Shown here: piece after piece, positions 1 through 6,739 of the stretch
Layout of the letters: each line of letters opens with the position of its first letter
Position numbering within the stretch: position 1 is the stretch's first letter
Origin: Streptomyces eurythermus
GTDB taxonomy: Bacteria; Actinomycetota; Actinomycetes; Streptomycetales; Streptomycetaceae
DNA: 64,000 nt
Direction: 5' to 3'
Assembly (NCBI RefSeq): GCF_014649115.1
Contig: NZ_BMSK01000014.1
Location: forward strand, 1-64,000
Notes under the pieces: model-generated
Told to the model about the DNA's origin: nothing
Databases searched by the model: none
The model's input: the letters and a program-made list of their open reading frames with translations, nothing else
Made by a program: the position numbers and the translations under genes

Positions 1-1
1 A

Positions 2-109
2 GCGTTCCCGCAGTGGCTGCACACCTACAATCACCACCGCGGACACACCGCGCTGAAAGGGCAACCACCCGCCAGCCGCGTCCCCAACCTCACGGGTCAG
101 TACAGCTAG
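2..109 (+). CDS. IS481-family transposase, C-terminal fragment
   Basis: The first 35 codons of the window encode the end of a DDE integrase-core transposase. The stretch WLHTYNHHRGHTAL followed by PPASRV is the standard C-terminus of IS481-type transposases. The 5' part lies outside the window. The TAG stop at 107-109 overlaps, head to head, the stop codon of the GntR gene on the other strand: both share the bases CTAG at 106-109. No terminal inverted repeat follows the stop, so the right end of the element is either lost or was replaced by the regulator gene. Whether the element is still active cannot be judged from this fragment. Confidence 0.8.
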   Translation, partial: AFPQWLHTYNHHRGHTALKGQPPASRVPNLTGQYS

Positions 110-807
110 CCCTCGACCCGGCCCCGCAGCCACTCCTCCACCTCGCCCACGTGGGCCGCTGCCGCCGCTCGTGCGGCCTCCGGGTCGCGGGCCGCGAGGG
201 CGCGGTGGATGGCGGCGTGTTCGCGGCGGGTGCGGGCGATGGCGTCCTGTTCCTGGCGGCCGCGCCGGACGCGGGCGCGGAAGGTGCGCGAGGACAGGCC
301 GTCCAGGATGGCGGCCATCGTCGCGTTGCCCGCGGCGGACGCGATCTCGCGGTGGAAGGCGAGGTCGTGGGAGAGGATCTCCTCCGGGTCGTCGGTGGCG
401 TTCATCGCCGCCAAGTGGGCTTCCACGGCTGCCAGTCGTTCGTCGGTGATGCGCGCGGCGGCCAGCGCGGCCGCCGCGGACTCCAGGACCCGGCGCACCT
501 CCAGCAGCTCCACCAGGCGCGGCCCCCGGGACAGGTCCGCGACCACCCCGAAGGTCTCCAGCAGGTCGCCGGCCTCCAGCGCGCCGACGTAGATGCCCGA
601 GCCGTGCCGCGCGTCCAGCACCCCCATGACCGTCAGCGCGCGGATGGCCTCCCGCGTCGAGCTGCGGGACATGCCCAGCTGTACGGCGAGGTCCCGTTCG
701 GTCGGCAGCCGCTGGCCCGGTTCCAGCCGGCCCTCGGCGATCATCGCCTTGATCTCCTCGACGGCGCGCTGGGTCACCGTGCCCTTGCGCGGGGCCGCAT
801 CGTCCAC
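106..807 (-). CDS. FadR-type GntR transcriptional regulator, probable fucose-pathway regulator
   Basis: A 233-residue one-component regulator. The N-terminus is a GntR winged helix (LPTERDLA, SRSSTREAI) and the C-terminus is an FCD ligand domain with a metal-site-like HDLAFH segment. The GTG start at 807 was chosen because GGAGGAG lies 6-7 bases upstream; an earlier in-frame ATG (864) has no ribosome site and would overlap the palindrome at 852-864. The gene is divergent from the fuconate dehydratase operon and a FadR-consensus palindrome lies between them, so it probably controls both. Sugar-acid pathways are often run by this subfamily; the ligand here is inferred, not shown. Confidence 0.85.
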   Translation of the reverse strand: MDDAAPRKGTVTQRAVEEIKAMIAEGRLEPGQRLPTERDLAVQLGMSRSSTREAIRALTVMGVLDARHGSGIYVGALEAGDLLETFGVVADLSRGPRLVELLEVRRVLESAAAALAAARITDERLAAVEAHLAAMNATDDPEEILSHDLAFHREIASAAGNATMAAILDGLSSRTFRARVRRGRQEQDAIARTRREHAAIHRALAARDPEAARAAAAAHVGEVEEWLRGRVEG

Positions 808-851
808 GCCACTCCTCCAGTCACCGGGTGCGTGGCAGTCTAGCCAGGCGG

Positions 852-864
852 GTGGTCCGACCAC
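852..864. promoter_or_regulatory. FadR-type operator, perfect palindrome
   Basis: GTGGTC-C-GACCAC is a perfect 6-1-6 inverted repeat. It fits the FadR-subfamily consensus TGGTNNGACCA and lies 45 bases upstream of the regulator start, between the two divergent genes. It is the best candidate binding site for the adjacent GntR protein. Confidence 0.65.
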
Positions 865-895
865 TTTGAGTGACAGGCGGCGGTATTCGGTGCAC

Positions 896-927
896 TAGGC
901 TGTCGTAGCGGCTCAGTGGTCTGATAA
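896..927 (+). promoter_or_regulatory. Possible -10 box and second operator of the fucose operon
   Basis: TAGGCT at 896-901 resembles a streptomycete -10 element; no clear -35 is seen. TGGTCTGATAA at 917-927 matches the first operator core (TGGTCCGACCA) at 8 of 11 positions and would lie just after the transcription start, where a bound repressor would block the operon. Confidence 0.35.
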
Positions 928-941
928 GTATGCGGCGTACC

Positions 942-1000
942 CCCGCCTCCCGGATCCCGAACCCGCCTCCCGGACCCCAGCCCGCCTCCCGGACCCCGAA
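942..1000 (+). repeat. Three tandem 19-20 bp repeats in the leader of the fuconate dehydratase gene
   Basis: CCCGCCTCCCGGA followed by CCCCGAA-like sequence begins at 942, 962 and 981. The array lies between the presumed promoter and the GTG start at 1059. It could be translated from an ATG at 930, but that reading has no ribosome site and no family resemblance. Confidence 0.7.
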
Positions 1001-1058
1001 CGCCCGCACCCCGCTCGGCCGGCCGCGCTCGATCACCACCCGGACCGAAAGGCCCCCC

Positions 1059-2399
1059 GTGTCCCCGACGCCCGTCCGCATCACCGCGGTCGACACCTAC
1101 GACATCCGGTTCCCCACCTCGCGCGGACTCGACGGCTCCGACGCGATGAACCCGGACCCCGACTACTCGGCCGCCTACCTCGTGCTGCGCACCGACGCCG
1201 AGGACGGACCGGAGGGACACGGCTTCGCGTTCACCATCGGACGCGGCAACGAGGTCCAGGTCGCCGCGATCCACGCGCTGCGTCACCATGTGGTCGGCCG
1301 GTCCGTCGAGGAGCTGTGCGCCGACCCGGGCACGCTGTACCGGGACCTGACCGGCGACAGCCAACTGCGCTGGCTCGGCCCCGAGAAGGGCGTGCTGCAC
1401 ATGGCGATCGGCGCCGTGGTCAACGCCGTCTGGGACCTCGCCGCCAAGCGCGCCGGCCGGCCCCTGTGGCGGCTGCTCGCCGAGGCCGAGCCCGAGTGGC
1501 TGGTGCGCCAGATCGACTTCCGCTATCTGACGGACGCGCTCACCCCCGACGAGGCGCTGACACTGCTGCGCCGGGGCAGGGAGGGCGCCGGCCGGCGCAC
1601 GGCCCACCTGCTGGAGGCCGGTTACCCCGCCTACACCACCTCGCCCGGCTGGCTCGGCTACGACGACGACAAGCTCGCCCGGCTCGCCCGCCAGGCGGTG
1701 GCCGACGGCTTCCGGCAGATCAAGCTGAAGGTCGGCGCCGACCTCGCGGACGACGTGCGCCGCTGCCGGGTGGCCCGCGCGGCCGTCGGACCGGACATCC
1801 GCCTGGCCCTCGACGCCAACCAGCGCTGGAACGTGGACGAGGCGGTCTCCTGGACCAGGGCGCTCGCCGGGTTCGACCCGTACTGGATCGAGGAGCCCAC
1901 CAGCCCCGACGACATCCTCGGCCACGCGGCGATCCGCCGGGCCGTGGCACCGGTCAAGGTCGCCACCGGCGAACACGCCCAGAACCGGATCGTCTTCAAA
2001 CAGCTCCTCCAGGCCGGCGCGCTCGACATCGTGCAGCTCGACGCGGCCCGCGTCGGCGGCGTCAACGAGAACCTCGCCGTCCTGCTGCTCGCCGCCAAGT
2101 TCCGCGTCCCCGTCTGCCCGCACGCCGGCGGCGTCGGCCTGTGCGAACTTGTCCAGCACCTGGCGATGTTCGACTACGTGGCCGTCTCCGGCAGCACCGA
2201 GGACCGGGTCATCGAATACGTCGACCACCTGCACGAGCACTTCCTCGACCCGGTGGTGCTCCGCGCGGGCCACTACACGGCACCCACCGCGCCCGGCTTC
2301 TCCGCGGCCCTGCGCCCGGAAGCCCTCGCGCACTACACCTTTCCCGGCGGCACCTACTGGTCCGCCGGTCCCGACGGCCGGAAGGGACAGTCGGCATGA
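1059..2399 (+). CDS. fucD: L-fuconate dehydratase (enolase superfamily, mandelate racemase type)
   Basis: A 446-residue cytosolic enzyme that dehydrates L-fuconate to 2-keto-3-deoxy-L-fuconate. Enolase-superfamily residues are all present: K222-L-K224, metal ligands D252, E278 and E305, and the D328/H355 general-base dyad. The segments MNPDPDYSAAYL and GSTEDR are characteristic of the fuconate dehydratase (ENOSF1) family. GTG at 1059 was chosen for the GAAAGG about 8 bases upstream; the longer reading from 930 runs through tandem repeats. It is first in a three-gene operon and overlaps the next gene by ATGA. A related acid-sugar dehydratase activity cannot be excluded. Confidence 0.88.
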   Translation: MSPTPVRITAVDTYDIRFPTSRGLDGSDAMNPDPDYSAAYLVLRTDAEDGPEGHGFAFTIGRGNEVQVAAIHALRHHVVGRSVEELCADPGTLYRDLTGDSQLRWLGPEKGVLHMAIGAVVNAVWDLAAKRAGRPLWRLLAEAEPEWLVRQIDFRYLTDALTPDEALTLLRRGREGAGRRTAHLLEAGYPAYTTSPGWLGYDDDKLARLARQAVADGFRQIKLKVGADLADDVRRCRVARAAVGPDIRLALDANQRWNVDEAVSWTRALAGFDPYWIEEPTSPDDILGHAAIRRAVAPVKVATGEHAQNRIVFKQLLQAGALDIVQLDAARVGGVNENLAVLLLAAKFRVPVCPHAGGVGLCELVQHLAMFDYVAVSGSTEDRVIEYVDHLHEHFLDPVVLRAGHYTAPTAPGFSAALRPEALAHYTFPGGTYWSAGPDGRKGQSA

Positions 2400-3154
2400 G
2401 CGATTTCACGGGCCTGAAGGCCCTGGTCACCGGGGGCGCGTCCGGCATCGGCCGGGCCACCGCCGAGCTCCTCGCCGAGCGCGGCGCCCAGGTCGCCGTA
2501 CTCGACCTGGACCCCGACCGCGTGCCCGGACCAATGCGGGCATGGCGCGCCGACGTCACCGACGACGCCTCGGTGCGCGCCGCCGTACAGGAGGCCGCCG
2601 ACGCGCTGGGCGGCCTGGACATCCTGGTCAACAACGCGGGCATCGGCGCCCAGGGCACCGTCGAGGACAACACCGACGCCGAGTGGCGGCACGTCTTCGA
2701 CGTCAACGTCCTCGGCATGGTCCGCACCGCCCGCGCCTGCCTTCCGCACCTGCGCCGCTCCGCCCACGCCGCGATCGTCAACACCTGCTCCATCGCGGCC
2801 ACCGCGGGCCTGCCGCAGCGCGCCCTGTACAGCGCGACCAAGGGCGCCGTGTACTCGCTGACCCTCGCCATGGCCGCCGACCACGTCCGCGAGGGCATCC
2901 GCGTCAACTGCGTCAACCCCGGTACGGTGGACACCCCGTGGATCGGCCGGCTGCTGGACGCGGCCCCCGACCCGGCCGCCGAACGCGCCGCGCTGGAGGC
3001 CCGCCAGCCCACCGGACGGCTGGTCTCCGCCGCCGAAGTGGCCGCCGCCATCGCCTACTTGGCGGGCCCCCTCGCCGGTGCCACCACCGGCACCGCGCTC
3101 GCCGTCGACGGCGGCATGCAGGGCCTTCGGCCGCGGCCGGCGGCCCACCCGTGA
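2396..3154 (+). CDS. Short-chain dehydrogenase, probable 2-keto-3-deoxy-L-fuconate dehydrogenase
   Basis: A 252-residue classical SDR. The cofactor motif TGGASGIG, NNAG, the catalytic Ser region and YSATK (YxxxK) are all visible, and D-L-D after the second strand points to NAD. In the non-phosphorylative fucose pathway such an enzyme oxidises 2-keto-3-deoxy-L-fuconate to the 2,4-diketo acid, which fits its position between the dehydratase and the fucose dehydrogenase. It overlaps the upstream gene by 4 bases (ATGA) and the downstream one by 4 (GTGA), so the three are translationally coupled. The substrate is inferred from context. Confidence 0.85.
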   Translation: MSDFTGLKALVTGGASGIGRATAELLAERGAQVAVLDLDPDRVPGPMRAWRADVTDDASVRAAVQEAADALGGLDILVNNAGIGAQGTVEDNTDAEWRHVFDVNVLGMVRTARACLPHLRRSAHAAIVNTCSIAATAGLPQRALYSATKGAVYSLTLAMAADHVREGIRVNCVNPGTVDTPWIGRLLDAAPDPAAERAALEARQPTGRLVSAAEVAAAIAYLAGPLAGATTGTALAVDGGMQGLRPRPAAHP

Positions 3155-4119
3155 CCGCCCTCGGCCGCACCGGCGTCCAGGTCACCCCGCTCGGCTTCGG
3201 CGCCGCCGCACTCGGCAACCTCTACACCCCGGTGAGCGACGAGCAGGCGCACGCGGCGGTCCAGGCCGCCTGGGAACGCGGCATCCGCTACTTCGACACC
3301 GCCCCGCACTACGGCCTCGGCCTGTCCGAACGGCGCCTGGGCGCGGCCCTGCGCTCCTTCGACCGCGCGAGCTACACCCTCTCCACCAAGGTCGGCCGCC
3401 GCCTGGAGCCGGCCGACGGCACCGGCGACGACCGCGCCCACGGCTACGCCGTCCCCGCGACCCACCGGCGCGTCTGGGACTTCAGCGCCGACGGCGTCCG
3501 CCGCACCCTGGAGGCGAGCCTGGACCGCCTCGGCCTCGACCGGGTCGACGTCGTCTACCTCCACGACCCCGACGACCACGCCGAACAGGCCTTCCGCGAG
3601 GGCTATCCGGCCCTGGAACGGCTGCGCGCGGAGGGCGTGGTGGGCGCGATCGGCGCCGGCATGAACCAGGCCGGGATGCTCACCCGGTTCGTCCGCGACA
3701 CCGACGTGGACGTGGTGCTGTGCGCCGGCCGGTACACCCTGCTCGACCAGAGCGCGGCCGACGCGCTGCTGCCCGAGGCGCAGCGGCGCGGGGTGTCGGT
3801 GGTCGTCGGCGGCGCCTTCAACTCCGGCCTGCTGGCCGCGCCGGAGCCCGGGGCGACGTACGACTACACCCGCGCCCCACGCCGGTTGCTGGACCGCGCC
3901 CTGCGGCTGAAGGCGGCGGCCGAGCGGCACGGCACCACCCTGCGCGCCGCCGCCCTGGCCTTCTGCGCCGCGCACCCGGCCGTGGCGAGTGTCCTGGCCG
4001 GCGCCCGCTCGGCGGCCGAAGTCCACGACTGCGCCGAGCAGTTCACCACGCCTGTGCCGGACGCCTTCTGGCAGGAGCTGCGCGACGACGGCCTGCCGGC
4101 GGGGAAGGGGCCACCGTGA
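3151..4119 (+). CDS. Aldo/keto reductase, probable L-fucose dehydrogenase
   Basis: A 322-residue AKR-fold enzyme. The catalytic tetrad is visible as D and Y in FDTAPHYG, K in STKVGR and H in VYLHDP. The sequence resembles D-threo-aldose/L-fucose 1-dehydrogenases, which oxidise L-fucose to its lactone, the first step of the pathway whose next steps are encoded just upstream. The GTG start overlaps the SDR stop as GTGA. It is the last gene of the operon: the L-fuconolactonase and the 2,4-diketo acid hydrolase usually found nearby are absent, and the next gene is on the opposite strand only 25 bases away. Confidence 0.83.
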   Translation: MTALGRTGVQVTPLGFGAAALGNLYTPVSDEQAHAAVQAAWERGIRYFDTAPHYGLGLSERRLGAALRSFDRASYTLSTKVGRRLEPADGTGDDRAHGYAVPATHRRVWDFSADGVRRTLEASLDRLGLDRVDVVYLHDPDDHAEQAFREGYPALERLRAEGVVGAIGAGMNQAGMLTRFVRDTDVDVVLCAGRYTLLDQSAADALLPEAQRRGVSVVVGGAFNSGLLAAPEPGATYDYTRAPRRLLDRALRLKAAAERHGTTLRAAALAFCAAHPAVASVLAGARSAAEVHDCAEQFTTPVPDAFWQELRDDGLPAGKGPP

Positions 4120-4144
4120 CCGTCGCCCACGCCCTCCGAGCCGG

Positions 4145-5548
4145 CTACGCCAGCCGCGTCGGCGGCAGATACTCCCGCACGTAGGTCCGCTCCCAGCACG
4201 CCCCCGTCTCCCGCAGCTCCCGCCAGTCGGTGTACCGGTAGCGGAACAGCCGGGCCCGGACATAGCGGGGCGGGGTGTCCGGCGGGAACGGGGAGCGGCG
4301 CAGCAGCCCCAGGGTGTCCCGGTCGTTCTCCAGCAGGCGTTCCACCAGGCCGCCGAACCACTCACCGGCGTACGCGGGCGACAGCGCGGCGAACCACATC
4401 AGCCAGTCCAGGCGCAGATGGTACGGGGCGAACTGACGCGGCCAGCGCCGGGGATCACCGGGCTTGCCCTTGAAGTCGTACTCCCGCCAGTCCGAGTCCG
4501 GGTGCGGCCGCTCGTCCAGCGTGCCCTCGATCACCACCTCGTAGCGGATCCGGCTGACGCTGCCGAACGCGCCGTAGGTGTTCACCAGGTGCAGCGGGTC
4601 GAAGGAGCGGTTCATCACCTGGCGGCGGGAGATCATGTTCAGCACGGGGCGGTGGCTGAGGAAGACCAGCAGCGCGCCGACCGCGAGCACCAGCGCCTCG
4701 TACCACAGCGGCGCCGCGGGCACCGACGGCGCCGTCGCCGGCAGCCGCAGCGCGGACAGGGCGAGCACGATGGTGATCCAGTTCAGCCAGGAGAAGTTCC
4801 CCGAGAGCACCAGCCACAGCTGGGTGAGGATCATCAGGGCGGCGGCGGCCGAGGCGATGGGCTGCGGGGTGAACAGCAGGAAGGGCACGACCAGCTGGGT
4901 GACGTGGTTGGCGGCCACCTCCACCCGGTGCAGCGGCCGGGGCAGACGGTGGAAGAACCAGCTCAGCGGGCCCGGCATCGGCTGGGTCTCGTGGTGGTAG
5001 TCCAGACAGGTCAGCTTCCGCCAGCAGGCGTCGCCGCGCAGCTTGATCAGCCCCGCGCCGAACTCCACCCGGAACAGGATCCAGCGCAGCAGGAACAGCA
5101 CGACGACCGGCGGCGCCACCTCGTCGTTGCCGAGGAACGCGGCCAGGAAACCGGTCTCCAGCAGCAGCGACTCCCAGCCGAACGCGTACCACGTCTGGCC
5201 CACGTTGACGATCGACAGGTACAGCGCCCACGGCACCAGCCACAGCACGATCCCCGCCCACAGCGGCAGCGCCGAGTCCGCCCCGGCCAGCAGCGCCGCC
5301 GACACCGCGCAGCCCGCCCAGGCACACCCCGCGAAGAAGCGGTCGGAGTAGTGCAGCTGGAACAGGCTGGGCGCGCGCCGGAAGGGCACCCGGGCCGTGA
5401 AGCGGGGGACGGGCAGCATGCCGCGCTCGCCCAGCAGGGCCCGGAACTGCAGGGCCGCCGTCAGGAACCCGACCAGGTACAGGGCGGCCAGAGCCCGCTG
5501 GAGGACCAGCCGGCTCAGCCAGTAGTCGGGTGCGGTGAACCAGTCCAC
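4145..5548 (-). CDS. Lipase maturation factor family membrane protein
   Basis: A 467-residue polytopic membrane protein. It begins DWFTAPDYWLSRLVLQR and has about seven hydrophobic segments, then a soluble part with GTLDERPHPDSDWREYDFKGKPG and the RQFAPYHLRLDWLMWF block that defines the LMF1 family. Vertebrate LMF1 acts in the ER on lipases; the bacterial role is unknown. GTG at 5548 was chosen because it starts the conserved DWFTAPDYW segment, with GGAAGGG 11 bases upstream; the reading upstream of that lacks family features. It is convergent with the fucose operon and divergent from a lipoprotein gene. Confidence 0.82.
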   Translation of the reverse strand: MDWFTAPDYWLSRLVLQRALAALYLVGFLTAALQFRALLGERGMLPVPRFTARVPFRRAPSLFQLHYSDRFFAGCAWAGCAVSAALLAGADSALPLWAGIVLWLVPWALYLSIVNVGQTWYAFGWESLLLETGFLAAFLGNDEVAPPVVVLFLLRWILFRVEFGAGLIKLRGDACWRKLTCLDYHHETQPMPGPLSWFFHRLPRPLHRVEVAANHVTQLVVPFLLFTPQPIASAAAALMILTQLWLVLSGNFSWLNWITIVLALSALRLPATAPSVPAAPLWYEALVLAVGALLVFLSHRPVLNMISRRQVMNRSFDPLHLVNTYGAFGSVSRIRYEVVIEGTLDERPHPDSDWREYDFKGKPGDPRRWPRQFAPYHLRLDWLMWFAALSPAYAGEWFGGLVERLLENDRDTLGLLRRSPFPPDTPPRYVRARLFRYRYTDWRELRETGACWERTYVREYLPPTRLA

Positions 5549-5675
5549 GGCTGTGCGCGCCCTTCCGTACGGCGTCGCCGTCGCCACTCCCGGCGCGGCG
5601 TTCCCCGAGTTGCCAGCCAAACCTGGGCGATGCCAACAATAGGGCGTAATCACCCATAGTGATGTGGAGTGTGCG

Positions 5676-6668
5676 GTGCGGATACCCACCCGAACCCTGG
5701 TCACGGCCTGCGTGCTGTCGGTGGCGCTGCTGGCCGCCGGCTGCGCGGGGGCCGGTGTCAAGCAGACCCGGGTGGGCGATCTCGTCTTCCTCCAGGCCGT
5801 CGGGGAACGGGGGCCCGGGCCCTTCACCGACTCCGCGGCGACCGGCCCCGCCGCCTCCGAGTCCCCCCGGATCGGCGCCAAGATGTCCGCCGGTGAGCTG
5901 GCGGCGCCCCTGCGCGCGGCCCGCACCGTGTCGGGGGCGACCCCCGGCCTGTACCGGGGCACCCCGCGCGTCGCCCGCTGCGATGTCGAGCGGCACATCC
6001 GCTACCTGGCCGCGGACCCGGCCAGGGCCGACGCCTTCGCCGGTGTCGTCGGGGTCCGGCGGGCGGCGCTCCCCGCCTATCTGCGCGGCCTGACCCCGGT
6101 CGTGCTCGGCGCCGACACCCGCGTCACCAACCACGCCTACCAAGGCCGCCGGGCGGACGACTACCAGGCCGTGCTCCAGGCGGGCACCGCCGTCCTGGTG
6201 GACGACCGGGGCCTGCCCCGGGTGCGCTGCGCCTGCGGCAACCCGCTCGCACCGCCCGCGCCGACCCGCGGCGGGGCCAGCGCGCGGGGCACACCGTGGC
6301 CCGGGTACCGGCCGAACAAGGTGATCGTGGTCAGCCCGGCGCCCCGGGCCGTCACGAGCCTCACCCTCGTCGACTCCGGGCACCGCACCTGGACCGAACG
6401 CCGGACCGGCCAAGACGTGCGCCGGGACCGCGTCGTCCCCCCGCCCGCCCAGGCCACCGCCAGCCCGTCCCCAACGCCCCGCGGGAACCCGGCACGGACG
6501 GCCCCGCCCACCCCGGCGGCCCCGGCCCGGACGCCCACGGCCCCGTCCGCCGCCCGCGCTCCCGGGACGCCCAGCACGGCCGGGGTGTCCGATGTGCCCG
6601 GTGGGTCCGTGTCCGGCGTCCCCGGCGGGGCCGGAACCCCGGGTCGCCCCGCGGCCGGCGGCGCCTGA
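5676..6668 (+). CDS. Secreted lipoprotein with a DUF6777-like domain
   Basis: A 330-residue protein with a lipoprotein signal (ACVLSVALLAAGC) and lipidated Cys near residue 19. The middle resembles the streptomycete DUF6777 family (RVTNHAYQGRRADDYQAVLQAGTAVLVD is split here into its visible parts: an R-x-T-N-H-xx-x-G core and a CACGNPL cysteine pair). The last 100 residues are a low-complexity Pro/Ala/Thr then Gly/Ser/Val tail. GTG at 5676 follows GGAG by 6 bases. Function is unknown; the family often occurs with Ser/Thr kinases or other signalling genes, and a phosphatase-type signalling gene follows here. Confidence 0.7.
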   Translation: MRIPTRTLVTACVLSVALLAAGCAGAGVKQTRVGDLVFLQAVGERGPGPFTDSAATGPAASESPRIGAKMSAGELAAPLRAARTVSGATPGLYRGTPRVARCDVERHIRYLAADPARADAFAGVVGVRRAALPAYLRGLTPVVLGADTRVTNHAYQGRRADDYQAVLQAGTAVLVDDRGLPRVRCACGNPLAPPAPTRGGASARGTPWPGYRPNKVIVVSPAPRAVTSLTLVDSGHRTWTERRTGQDVRRDRVVPPPAQATASPSPTPRGNPARTAPPTPAAPARTPTAPSAARAPGTPSTAGVSDVPGGSVSGVPGGAGTPGRPAAGGA

Positions 6669-6739
6669 ACGTGGGCCCCTCTCGCCCGCGGCCCGGCCGG
6701 CGAGTCGAAGAATCAGCCGGATCCTGGCAAGGTGGCCCC

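Noticed and set aside
930..1058. Longer fuconate dehydratase starting at ATG 930
   Set aside because: The added 43 residues are coded by tandem repeats, have no family similarity and no ribosome site; it would also overlap the presumed promoter region.
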